Of a stretch of 13,727 nt of DNA, positions 1 to 8,600 are shown one piece after another; positions within the stretch are counted from its first letter, which is position 1, and every line of letters begins with the position of its first letter. Where the stretch lies: NCBI GenBank assembly GCA_902490315.1, contig CABUDK010000031.1, positions 1 to 13,727 on the forward strand, read 5' to 3'. This DNA comes from an uncultured Porphyromonas sp. (lineage in GTDB: Bacteria > Bacteroidota > Bacteroidia > Bacteroidales > Porphyromonadaceae). The notes beneath the pieces were generated by a model. It did no database searches. It saw only the letters and a program-made list of their open reading frames with translations, and was not told where the DNA came from. The position numbers and the translations under genes are program-made.

Positions 1-380
1 AGACCATCTGCCAGCTCACCAAGGAGGGCATACGGACCAACTGTACGCTCATCTTCAACCTCGGTCAGGCTGTCCTAGCTGCTAAGGCTGGGGCTACCTA
101 TGTCTCTCCCTTTGTGGGTCGTCTTGACGACATCAGCTCAGATGGTGTCTCGCTCATCGCCGACATCGTAGAGACCTTTGAGACCTATGGCTTTAACACG
201 CAGGTGCTCGCAGCTAGCATCCGTCACACACAGCACATCATCGACTGTATGCGCGTCGGTGCTGACGTAGCCACCTGCCCGCTCAAGGCTATCCTCGGAC
301 TGCTCAAGCACCCGCTCACCGATAGCGGTCTCGCCGCCTTCATCGCCGACCAAGAGCGCGTCGCCAAGCAAGGTAAGTAG
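1..380 (+). CDS. tal: Transaldolase, small FSA/TalC-type, 3' part only
   Basis: This is the C-terminal 125 residues of a small (about 215-220 aa) class I aldolase of the transaldolase / fructose-6-phosphate aldolase family; the frame begins at base 3 and ends with TAG at 378-380. It is a cytosolic enzyme of the non-oxidative pentose phosphate pathway that transfers a dihydroxyacetone unit between sugar phosphates. Visible family blocks are EGIRTNCTLIF, QAVLAAKAGATYVSPFVGRLDD, AASIRHTQH and a C-terminal LLKHPLTDSG. The Schiff-base lysine lies upstream of the window. In the ATYVSPFVGR block the residue equivalent to Tyr131 of E. coli FsaA is Phe (codon 111-113). Phe is what true transaldolases carry, so transaldolase is favoured over fructose-6-phosphate aldolase. 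A strong hairpin follows 24 bp after the stop, so this gene ends its transcript. Confidence 0.93.
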   Translation, partial: TICQLTKEGIRTNCTLIFNLGQAVLAAKAGATYVSPFVGRLDDISSDGVSLIADIVETFETYGFNTQVLAASIRHTQHIIDCMRVGADVATCPLKAILGLLKHPLTDSGLAAFIADQERVAKQGK

Positions 381-403
381 CTGATCACAGCTACGCACAA
401 AGT

Positions 404-446
404 AAGCGAGCCACCCTCTCTAGCTAGAGAAGGTGGCTCGCTTGTT
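404..446 (+). terminator. Hairpin terminator after the transaldolase gene
   Basis: A 12-bp perfect stem (404-415 AAGCGAGCCACC with 432-443 GGTGGCTCGCTT) continues after a single C/A mismatch into an inner palindrome, TCTCTAGCTAGAGA at 417-430. It lies 24 bp past the transaldolase stop. The trailing T-tract is short (CTTGTTT), so termination may be modest, but the stem is long and GC-rich. Confidence 0.8.
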
Positions 447-495
447 TAGAGATTAGAGACTAGAAGTTAGAGGGGACTCCACTAGTGGCACTAGT
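445..495 (+). repeat. Composite intergenic repeat, short copy: four 7-bp units plus CACTAG element
   Basis: Bases 445-472 read as four consecutive heptamers: TTTAGAG, ATTAGAG, ACTAGAA, GTTAGAG. They are followed at 479-495 by a 10-bp palindrome (CCACTAGTGG, 479-488) overlapping a 7-1-7 inverted repeat (ACTAGTG-G-CACTAGT, 481-495). The same two blocks occur in the same order, on the opposite strand, at 9036-9139. The stretch lies between two terminators, so nothing suggests it is coding. Confidence 0.6.
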
Positions 496-508
496 CTCTA
501 GCCGACTG

Positions 509-559
509 ATAAAAACTAAACTCCCGAGAGATTGTGACGTCGCACAGTCTCTCGGGAGT
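509..559 (-). terminator. Intrinsic terminator of the lysyl endopeptidase gene
   Basis: Read on the minus strand, a 12-bp perfect stem (559-548 with 531-520, ACTCCCGAGAGA and its complement) continues through a G-T pair and four more pairs to a 6-nt loop (537-542). It is followed by TTTAGTTTTTATC, a good U-tract. The hairpin begins 20 nt after the protease stop codon. Confidence 0.88.
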
Positions 560-579
560 AGAGTATTTGGGGATTGTCT

Positions 580-3465
580 TTACTTGATCAGCTTCTGGGT
601 CGTTGTACCCTCGGCAGTCGTGACGACAGCTACATAAGCGCCCTCCGGGAGGCGAGAGACATCTAGCAGACCTGCTAGCTCTGCTCCGCTAAACTCAGCA
701 ACAGGCACGCCCTGTAGGTTAAAGAGCTGTACACGTAGCGCCTCGTCTGGATTAGAGAGCTGTAGGGTCTCTGCAAAGTGAACTGGGTAAAGCTCAGGAG
801 CGACCTGCGTGATCTGCTCGACAGGGCGCAATTCGTTCGGATAGTCGTAGATCACCTCTACACGGTACTTGCTGTCGCTCTTACCCTGAGCATCAGTCCA
901 TGTATAGGTGTTAGCATCGGTCTCATGAACCTTGACACCATCTCTGTAGATGATATAGCTCTTAACCTCTGGGAAGGCTACGGGTAGCGGACCTCTTGTA
1001 AAGGCTCTACTGGTAGTTCCGTCCTGCTTGTTTGGATTGTTGGAGACCACAAGCTCAAGAGCCTGATAGCCCATACGCTTTTCACTATAGTGTCCAAACT
1101 TCAAGAACTCCATAGAGCGGTCCCCAGAAATCTCAAAGCCTAAGAGACAACCATCCTGTCCTATATGCTCATCTCTAGAGGATGGATCCACATAAACCGC
1201 AGCACTCTTATTTGAGAAAGCACACGTAAAGCCTACCTCTAGGTTATAGGCGTCATTTATTTCAACAGGCTTATTGAGTCGGATGGACATCCACTCCTTC
1301 TTAGCAGCTGCGCCCTGGGGAACAATCAAAGAAGTCATCTGCATCTGATTGTTTCCAGCCACACGCTGACGTATGAAAAAGCGTAGAGCCTTACTATAGT
1401 CAGGGCTTCCGGACGAAGTTAGAGGCGTATCGGCAACGGGAATTACATTGATTTGATGGACATATAACTTCTGTCCTGCAAAAGGAGAGCGTCCTAGGCG
1501 ATAGATATCAAACATAAAGATGTTTTTAATCGTCAGGCCCTTAAATCCTCCAGTGAAGTTGTGAGGAGCTCTTAGGAGTCTTCCCTTGATATTATCACGA
1601 TTAGAGATCTTTGATACGACCTGAGTATTATAAGGCATAGACCACGTTACGTCCACACCGCCATTAGTTGCAGCTTTGACATCTGCGTTGAGGTGGCTTA
1701 CGAGCTCGCCCGTATATACTGATCGGTGCGCAGCAGGGGTTGTCACCTCCTTACCGTCTATCTCGTAGCAAGCCTCTACCTTATAGTTGATCTGTCCAGG
1801 CTCTGTCAGGGTTGCATCAATGGTGTCTTCATACTGCGTATCAGCAAGCGTCTTAATCAGCTTACCATTTCGATAGAGCTTATAGGAGACCTTATAGCCC
1901 TGTGGATGAGCGGGGACAGCATCCCATGAGAGCTTCACCTTGTTAGGATCATTAGCCACAACAGATCCATTAAGCGCCTTGACGACTCGTAGTGGCTGGT
2001 AGTTATCATTCCAGATACCGTCTATTTGAGTCTTACCAGTCTTGTTAGGGTCGAGCCAACGCTTCATATTGAACTTATCCCCCTCGCTCTCATACTTATC
2101 AAAGTGTGCATAAAAGCGTCCATAGCTTGCATCCATAGGGCAGATACCCGGCTGACCTCCAGAGAGCGTACCGATCTGTCTTCCATCCTCATTAAAGAGT
2201 GGTGAACCCGACGAGCCTCCCTCGGTATTCCCCTTGGTAAAGTGAAAGTTCAGGTGATCACCATCGCCACCATGCTGTTCACCATACCACTTACCAATAA
2301 CAACTTTACCATCGAAGATAGAGACCTTTAGCGCATCACCTGCTGGGTGATGAAGACCTGCACCCTTTTGCCAAGCTGTATTAGCAGCGTCCCAACCTGA
2401 GTAATAAACTCGATAGTCTGCGGGGATCGGCTTGTTAAGTTGCAAGAGTAGCCCATCTGAGTAACCAGCTATCGGTAGGAAAGCCTTCATACGAGCTCCC
2501 ACCATAGAGCGTAGCGTAGTTGTCGCATAGTCCCCACTAGAGCAGCGAGGCTTCTCATAGTGAAAGCCAAAGATCCAAGTGTCTAGATCGTAGTTAGGAA
2601 TGTCAAACGTCTTCTTAGATCCTGCACAGTGAGCAGCAGAGATGATAAATGGAGTGAGGTCGCCCTCGACGTTATTGATCAAGTTACCCGAGCACATACC
2701 CACGACACCTGTAGTTTTAGCGATTAGCATGGCTACAGAGCTAGCTTTCTCATTTTGGTAGTTGTCACCTTCAGGGCAGTTAGCATTGATTTGGCAGAAT
2801 TTCTTCATTCCAGGGTCTGACATCTCCTCATTTCCTTGAAATTTCTCTAGAAAGTCCTGTCCATAAGCAGCTTGTAGTACAGGGCGGTAGAAGTAGCCTA
2901 CACTACTGATCTGAATGGATGGCAGCTCGACACCTGCAGGAGCCTCATAGTCTAGGATCAGCTCACGACCCGCTAGTGGCTCTGTCGCAAAGCGTCCATG
3001 CTCACTATGCGTATCATATGTATAGGCACCTAGGACCTGACGCCCTCCAGGAGTATAGATATAGAGTCGTCCACCCTGAGGGATATAAAAGTCGTCATAG
3101 TAGAGGCCTATACCTACCGGTGTGCCTTCTAGTGCGATGGTCAAGCGATAGACCTGCGTACCACCTTGAGACTGTACCAGCTCAGCCTCCTGAGCAAAGT
3201 CAACCTGATAGGGGACCAACTGACCTACAGCAAGAGGACGGCCGTCGCGTGGAGCCGACCACGCATCCCGCAGCTCTAAGTCTGCGGGGTTGAAGGCTAT
3301 AGATACAAAATGCTTCTCTTGCTCAGATGAGCGTAGAGAGGGCTCAGCATCGATAGCTAGAGGGGTTCCTCCAAACGACTGCTGGGCAGATCCCGAAAGA
3401 GTGGTTAGAGCCATGATAGCTCCAACCAGCAAGAGTCTATTGAAGGGATTCAGTTTTGATGTCAT
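580..3465 (-). CDS. pepK: Secreted Lys-specific serine endopeptidase (Lys-C / PepK type) with T9SS sorting domain
   Basis: A 961-aa exported protease predicted to cleave after lysine at the cell surface. It has a signal peptide (residues 1-27, ending GSA), a propeptide-like region (about 30-218), a chymotrypsin-fold domain (about 219-490), an Fn3-like domain (about 490-590), a beta-rich region (about 600-805), a second Fn3-like segment (about 825-885) and a T9SS type A C-terminal domain (about 890-961, with LPEGAYVA and terminal KLIK). The catalytic triad is H279 (SAAHC), D337 (YSDGLLLQL) and S419 (GGSSGSP). CPEGD, GWD, HHP, YGR and WLDP...IDG match Achromobacter Lys-C as I remember it. The six cysteines C224, C230, C258, C280, C308 and C442 fit that enzyme's three disulfides. 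P. gingivalis PepK is the closest described relative I know of; the symbol is by family resemblance. The gene has its own predicted promoter and terminator. Confidence 0.9.
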   Translation of the reverse strand: MTSKLNPFNRLLLVGAIMALTTLSGSAQQSFGGTPLAIDAEPSLRSSEQEKHFVSIAFNPADLELRDAWSAPRDGRPLAVGQLVPYQVDFAQEAELVQSQGGTQVYRLTIALEGTPVGIGLYYDDFYIPQGGRLYIYTPGGRQVLGAYTYDTHSEHGRFATEPLAGRELILDYEAPAGVELPSIQISSVGYFYRPVLQAAYGQDFLEKFQGNEEMSDPGMKKFCQINANCPEGDNYQNEKASSVAMLIAKTTGVVGMCSGNLINNVEGDLTPFIISAAHCAGSKKTFDIPNYDLDTWIFGFHYEKPRCSSGDYATTTLRSMVGARMKAFLPIAGYSDGLLLQLNKPIPADYRVYYSGWDAANTAWQKGAGLHHPAGDALKVSIFDGKVVIGKWYGEQHGGDGDHLNFHFTKGNTEGGSSGSPLFNEDGRQIGTLSGGQPGICPMDASYGRFYAHFDKYESEGDKFNMKRWLDPNKTGKTQIDGIWNDNYQPLRVVKALNGSVVANDPNKVKLSWDAVPAHPQGYKVSYKLYRNGKLIKTLADTQYEDTIDATLTEPGQINYKVEACYEIDGKEVTTPAAHRSVYTGELVSHLNADVKAATNGGVDVTWSMPYNTQVVSKISNRDNIKGRLLRAPHNFTGGFKGLTIKNIFMFDIYRLGRSPFAGQKLYVHQINVIPVADTPLTSSGSPDYSKALRFFIRQRVAGNNQMQMTSLIVPQGAAAKKEWMSIRLNKPVEINDAYNLEVGFTCAFSNKSAAVYVDPSSRDEHIGQDGCLLGFEISGDRSMEFLKFGHYSEKRMGYQALELVVSNNPNKQDGTTSRAFTRGPLPVAFPEVKSYIIYRDGVKVHETDANTYTWTDAQGKSDSKYRVEVIYDYPNELRPVEQITQVAPELYPVHFAETLQLSNPDEALRVQLFNLQGVPVAEFSGAELAGLLDVSRLPEGAYVAVVTTAEGTTTQKLIK

Positions 3466-3519
3466 AAGTCTTATCTTGAGATTTAGATGATTTAGTAGTA
3501 GGGAGATTCGTTATCGGGT

Positions 3520-3550
3520 GCAAGTTACAAAAAAGTCATCACTTGACAAA
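3520..3550 (-). promoter_or_regulatory. Predicted Bacteroidota-type promoter of the pepK-like gene
   Basis: On the minus strand a TTTG (-33 element, 3550-3547) is followed after 19 bp by TAACTTGC (3527-3520), a partial match to the -7 consensus TAnnTTTG. Transcription would start near 3513-3516, giving a leader of about 50 nt. The -33 element and spacing are ideal; the -7 element is degenerate. Confidence 0.5.
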
Positions 3551-3611
3551 AGGTCCATGAAGCAAAGAATCTAGGCTGATGGATCACATTCTAGCAATTC
3601 GAGCAGAATAG

Positions 3612-3760
3612 CCACGTGGAAAATCACAAATCCTTCGGGAGCTATTTTTTATTCCCCACGGAGGAAAGAATCATTTCTTCCGAAGTATCATCTGATAGTT
3701 CCGAAGTTTCAGTTGATATCTCCGAAGTATCATTTCTTTCTTACGTGGAGATTTTTCATT
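3612..3760. repeat. Degenerate 21-bp tandem repeat with flanking ACGTGG motifs
   Basis: This is the main content of the 520-bp gap 3466-3985, which has no credible gene. Three units starting at 3679, 3700 and 3721 share the core TCCGAAGTwTCA with an exact 21-bp period; the third diverges after its first half. Just upstream is a stem-loop (CGGAGGAAA 3659-3667 with TTTCTTCCG 3674-3682, one G-U pair), and unit 1 contains TATCA-TC-TGATA (3686-3697). ACGTGGA occurs on both sides, at 3614 (inside the palindrome CCACGTGG 3612-3619) and at 3743. The function is unknown. Confidence 0.6.
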
Positions 3761-3854
3761 TCCTCCAGAGAGATTTGGGATTTGCTAGGTAAGTATTCGG
3801 ACCTTCTGATAAGAGTATCGTCTCGAAGCCTAAGCGACCCCATTTACAAAAGCA

Positions 3855-3895
3855 AGAGAGACGTGCATCTGCCCTAGTGGCATGCACGTCTCTCT
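3855..3895 (-). terminator. Terminator of the susCD operon
   Basis: A perfect 14-bp stem (3855-3868 with 3882-3895, AGAGAGACGTGCAT and its complement) has a 13-nt loop that can add three more pairs (GCC/GGC). On the minus strand it lies about 90 nt after the susD stop and is followed by TTGCTTTTGT. The + strand side (ACTATTTAG) is less T-rich, so minus-strand use is favoured. Confidence 0.75.
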
Positions 3896-3940
3896 ACTAT
3901 TTAGTTGATGGGAGGATCGATTTCGAACTCTCCCGCTACC

Positions 3941-3976
3941 TATCGACTCCTAAGGCTGCATGCTCTAGGAGCGATG
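3941..3976 (-). other. Stem-loop in the 3' untranslated region of susD
   Basis: ATCG-a-CTCCTA (3942-3952) pairs with TAGGAG-CGAT (3966-3975), leaving one bulged base, just past the susD stop. No U-tract follows on the minus strand, so it is not a typical terminator by itself. It may protect the mRNA 3' end or simply precede the stronger hairpin at 3855-3895. Confidence 0.4.
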
Positions 3977-3985
3977 GATAGACTC

Positions 3986-5650
3986 TTACTTCCAGTTCTC
4001 CTCAAGGTCTGGGTTTGCGAAACGATCCTGAAGTGGGAACTCCCAGTAGAACATGACATCTGAAGCGTCTTTCTTGAGGTCTAGGTAAGACTTCGTTACA
4101 GTTGTCGCAGACTCACCCTTGGTAAGAGCCTCCTGAAGAGGCTTATTGGTACGATCCATAGGATCACCCCAACGCTTGAGGTCGTTCATACGGGTACCCA
4201 TACCAACGAGCTCACGAGTGCGCTCATTCTTGACAGTCTCCATCATCTCCTGCTGGTTGCTAGCCTTGAGCTCAGCCTCTAGACCACGGCTCTTGCGGAA
4301 AGTCTCAAGTGTGGTCTTTGCGGCAGCCCAGTCGCCACCCCAAGCCTGAGCCTCAGCCTTGATGAGCCAAGCCTCTGCGATGTCAAAGAGGTGTGTGGAG
4401 TGTGCATAAGAGAAGCGGTTGCGCTTGGGGTCAGTATCCAGACGTGGATTACCTCTAAACTTAGATACGAAAGTAATCGACTCATCCCCAGAAATCTCTC
4501 CATAGAGTACAGGCCAACCATTGGTACCTGCATGTTGATCTGTATCCTCTAGCCAAACTGTCCCTCGAATGTCATTCTTAGAGTCAGCGGGATCTTGAGG
4601 ATCCATAGAGTTTCTGTATAGATCTATGAGGAACTGATTGGGGAACCATGTAGGAGATGCCAGCTCAAACTGAACGGGCTTACCTGTATTTGGATTGATC
4701 TGATCGTAGATCCATAGTCCATGCAGGATACCAGAAACGCGACCTACCTTAGTAGTAGCATAGGTCTTGATCATGATCTCAGGAGAGTCTTCAGTGATCC
4801 AGAGCTTCTTAAGTCCATCTACAGAGGGTTCTCCTAGAGGATAGTTGTCGATAAAGCGATCAACCTCCGTGATAGCATCCTGATAGCGGTGCATCTCCAG
4901 CAGAATACGAGCGCGTACTGCGTAGCAGTAGTCTTGTACGAGATAGCATGGGATACCATCCTGCTCGAGATTATCAGTGCTACTTAGGTAGTTACTCTTG
5001 TTGGGGATCACCTTAGCAGCCTCTTCGAGCTCGTTGAGACACCACTCATAGACCTCCTTTTGGGTAGCTCTCTTCTTGTTAGTGTTCTGAAGTAGCGGAT
5101 CATACTCCTTTATAAGGATGATGCCAGGCTCCTGACCATCATTGTCGCTGTAACGCTTAGAGAAGCGGCACATCAGACGGTAGTGAGCCAGTGCACGGAG
5201 CGCACGCGCCTCTCCTACATAAGTGTCTAGACTCGCCTTCTCGCTATCACTGAGAGTTGCCATGAGCTCTTCATTTGCCTTCATCTCATTGACTCTCATG
5301 ATGAAGTAGTTGGCGTCCTTGATAATCGTTGCAAAGGATCCAAAGTATCCAGCGATCATGTCATTGCTGGAGAGGTTTGCCTTATTCCAAGAGTAGAATG
5401 GGAAGTATGTATTTCCATCACTAGCCGTGAGGTGAAATAGATCTGCCTGCATATCTCCCAGGAATAGGTTGCTTGGAGACTCAGCTCCAACCAAGGTCGA
5501 GTAGAGACTCTCCCGGAGCCACTTAGCCTCCTGGAAGTTCTCTAGGGGCTTCTGCTCCTTAACGCCCTCGGGTATAAAGCCGACCTGACAAGCGGAGAAT
5601 GCCACTAACGATAGGATTAGCAACCCTATAGTCTTGATATATCTTTTCAT
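3986..5650 (-). CDS. SusD/RagB-family surface lipoprotein
   Basis: A 554-aa substrate-binding lipoprotein that acts as the lid on its SusC transporter at the outer membrane. The signal peptide ends in a lipobox, AFSAC, with the acylated Cys at residue 21. Family blocks include YVGEARALRALAHYRLM (144-160, the helical SusD-like N-terminal domain), IAEAWLIKAEAQAWGGDW (424-441, a TPR helix), NERTRELVGMGTRMNDLKRW (475-494) and the C-terminal FYWEFPLQDRF...NPDLEENW. Its length is normal for SusD proteins. The residues after Cys21 (QVGFIPEG) are not the acidic cluster seen in many Bacteroidota surface-export signals; many SusD proteins reach the surface regardless. It lies 36 bp downstream of the susC gene in the same operon. 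The substrate cannot be read from the sequence; a peptide-binding RagB-like role and a glycan-binding role both remain open. Confidence 0.95.
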   Translation of the reverse strand: MKRYIKTIGLLILSLVAFSACQVGFIPEGVKEQKPLENFQEAKWLRESLYSTLVGAESPSNLFLGDMQADLFHLTASDGNTYFPFYSWNKANLSSNDMIAGYFGSFATIIKDANYFIMRVNEMKANEELMATLSDSEKASLDTYVGEARALRALAHYRLMCRFSKRYSDNDGQEPGIILIKEYDPLLQNTNKKRATQKEVYEWCLNELEEAAKVIPNKSNYLSSTDNLEQDGIPCYLVQDYCYAVRARILLEMHRYQDAITEVDRFIDNYPLGEPSVDGLKKLWITEDSPEIMIKTYATTKVGRVSGILHGLWIYDQINPNTGKPVQFELASPTWFPNQFLIDLYRNSMDPQDPADSKNDIRGTVWLEDTDQHAGTNGWPVLYGEISGDESITFVSKFRGNPRLDTDPKRNRFSYAHSTHLFDIAEAWLIKAEAQAWGGDWAAAKTTLETFRKSRGLEAELKASNQQEMMETVKNERTRELVGMGTRMNDLKRWGDPMDRTNKPLQEALTKGESATTVTKSYLDLKKDASDVMFYWEFPLQDRFANPDLEENWK

Positions 5651-5686
5651 AATTTCTGTGCTATAAGTATAGAGGGTTCGACACTA

Positions 5687-8600
5687 TTAGAAAGTAATCT
5701 GTAGACCACCAACATACTGACGTGTGTTAGGATATTGGTTCATACTCATGTTGCCAACGGCCTCTGGATCATACCCAGAGAATTGAGTAAAGGTCAGCAG
5801 GTTACGACCCGTTACATAGACGCGTGCGCCAGAGATTACGCCAATCTTCTCAAACCATGCGCTAGGCAGGGTGTATGAGAGGCGTAGGTTCTTCAGACGT
5901 AGGAATGAAGCGTTCTCCAGCAGACGGCTATCGAACTGCATCTCCTCACCGAACTTAGGTATATCGGTATCTCTGTTATCTTCTGTCCAAGCATCAAGTA
6001 GCTTGCGACTCTTGTTCATACCTAGGAAGCCAGTGTTCTTAGACATATTCTCTGTGAAGTAACGGTCGTTGTTGATAACGTACTTACCAACGTTGAATGA
6101 CCAGTCTACATCAAGAGCTAGACCCTTCCAGCTAGCACCAAAGGATACACCTCCTGTAAATGGAGCCTGAAGATTCTTACCACTAGCGCGAAGTAGAGCA
6201 GCCTCATCATAGTACTCAGTAACCTCAGAGGTTAGATTACCATCAGCATCGGGTACATACCACTGCTGCTTACCAGTCTCAGGATTGACACCAGCATACT
6301 CTGCGATGAGGAACTGGGTGGGCTGACCAACCTTGTAGATCAAAGCCTTTGAAGGCATCTTATACTCTGGGAGGTCGTAGAAGAGCTTGGTAACGCGGTT
6401 CACATTGTAGTTGAGCGTTGTAGCTGCATATACGTTCCAGTCACGAGTGCGTACGATGTCGTAGCTGAGCGTGAGGTCAGCTCCCGTATTGGTTAGTGAG
6501 CCGACATTCTCATAGCGTCCAGAGAAACCAGTAGCATAAGGCTTCGGAACGAACATCAACATATCATCTGTGATACGGTGATAGATGTTGAGGACAGAGT
6601 GCAGACGGTTGTCAAAAGCGTCAAAGTCGACACCGACGTTAAGATTAGACTGTGTCTCCCATCCGAGGTCAGGATTACCGATTGTTGAGGTATAGAGACC
6701 TAGCCCCTCTGAGTACTGGATCTGTCCGTAGCGAGCCATGTATGCGAGAGCAGGGATAGAGGAGTTACCCGTAGTACCCCAGCTGGCACGTAGACGTAGT
6801 GTATTGATCCACTTGACGTGGTCTAGATGTGCACGATAGATATCATAGGTAGCACCTACTGAGTAGAAAAGTCCCTGACGATTCTTAGCACCAAAGCGAG
6901 AAGAAGCATCACTACGCAGTGATAGATCTACGTGTAGGTAGTTATCGAATGAGTAGTTGACACGTCCGAAGAATGATAGGTAAGAGTACCCACCCTTAGA
7001 CTGAGAGGGAGCAACAAGGTCACTAGCATTAGAGCTACCCTGAGAGAGCAATCCTAGCTCCGCATCCTCGATACCTGTAGCAATGGCAGAGATACCATCG
7101 TAGCGATACTGTACCCACTCCTGTCCTAGGAGGACGGTCATCTTATGCTTGTCAGCAAAAGAGAAGCGATACTCACCTGTATTGGTCCAGGTGAAGTTGT
7201 TGTCTAGCGAGCGGCCCTCTAGACGGCTACCACGCTTGTCAACTAGTACCCAATAGCGACCAGGCTTGTAGAACACAGTCTCTGTACCATAAGTTAGGTC
7301 GAGACCTGCCTGAGTTTTGAGGATAAGTCCCTTGATAGGTGTAACCTCAGCGTAAGATGCTATGCTAGCCTGATAAGTATTATAGTTGTGTGGCTGATAC
7401 TTCTCTGTGAAGTCTGGGAAGACCTCCATACCAAATAGAGATACATAGAACTTTCTCAGATTACCGTCAGCATCGTATGGAGACATATAGCGAGGCTTGA
7501 TAGCTGCACCAAAGGTACCAGCATCTGTGTAAGCACCACCCTCAAATCCAGCTGATACCTGGTCGGTGTATGCACCAAAGACATTAGCACCCACCTTGAG
7601 CCAATCCTTAACACGAGAGTCTACGCTGACACGTCCGTTGTAACGCTTGAAGCCGTTGCGACCACGCGTGATACCCTCCTGAGAGAGTGTACCCATAGAG
7701 ATATAATACTGCGTACGATTGCTACCACCACTCATAGAGAGGTCAGCCTGATACGTAGGAGCCTTCTTGCCCATGAAGAATCGGAGCCAGTCGAAGTTGT
7801 AATCAGCTGGATCGTAGAACTCTACATCTGCGGGAGGATTAAAGCCCCAAGCCTTACGCTCGATCTTGTAATGAGCCTTCTTTGTGAGCTCATTGAGTAG
7901 ATCCGCCTTTGTGTACTTACCAGATCCGAAGTTATAAGGCTTCAGGTACTCATATTTGGCTTGATGCTCTAGCAGCTCATCACCCGTCATGAGGTCACCG
8001 TAAGGCTTAAAGTTGGCAAACTCAGAGATACCATACTGTGCATTGAATGTGATATGTCCGAGGCCCTCCTCAGAGCGCTTACCCTTTTTGGTCGTGATAA
8101 CGACTACACCGTTAGCAGCACGAGCACCATAGATAGATGTAGAGGAAGCATCCATGAGGACGTTCATGCTCTCGATATCGTTGGAGTTCATCGCCATGAC
8201 GGTGTTGAGGTCAGTCTGCATACCATCTACGATGTAGAGGGGCTGGTTACCAGCAGTCAGAGATCCTGTACCGTGAATCTTTACGTCAGCTACAGCGTTA
8301 GGGTCTCCAGAGGTAGTCATAACACTCATACCAGCGACCTTACCCTGTAGTGCGTCCATCACGTTAGCTACAGGCTTCTCGGCAATCTGCTCACCAGATA
8401 CACGAGCCATGGAGCCTGAGATCGTGCTGAGCTTCTGTCCTGAGCCGTAACCTACTACGACGACCTGATCAAGGGTTTGATCATCTGTCGTCATGACGAC
8501 GTTCATCACCTTCGTGATGGGTACGGTAATCGTCTTAAGACCTACATAGGAGAAGGTCAGCTTCTTAGCAGAGGCAGGTACACTGAGGGTAAACTTACCA

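Noticed and set aside
138..398. 86-codon minus-strand frame opposite the transaldolase
   Set aside because: The + strand frame has clear transaldolase motifs throughout; the opposite frame has no features of its own and crosses the stop region of the real gene.
2919..3293. 124-codon open frame on the + strand opposite the 5' part of the pepK-like gene
   Set aside because: It is antisense to strongly conserved secreted-protein sequence, has no recognisable domain and is Pro/His/Arg-rich in the way of shadow frames.
3679..3741. 21-bp repeats considered as a CRISPR array
   Set aside because: The units abut one another with no unique spacers, are degenerate, number only three, and no cas genes are nearby.
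3910..3934. Minus-strand GAGAGTTCGAAATC resembling a tRNA T-loop next to CCTCCC
   Set aside because: The five bases either side of TTCGAAA do not form a T-stem, no matching 5' acceptor strand, D-arm or anticodon arm lies in the preceding bases, and no complete cloverleaf can be drawn. At most a chance resemblance or remnant.
3466..3985. 520-bp gap considered as the site of a small missed gene or an insertion sequence
   Set aside because: No open frame with credible length or composition, no transposase fragment and no long terminal inverted repeats; the content is a promoter, repeats and stem-loops.
5651..5686. Possible separate promoter for susD in the 36-bp susC-susD gap
   Set aside because: No TTTG/TAnnTTTG pair fits, and tight co-directional spacing is the normal operon arrangement for these genes.
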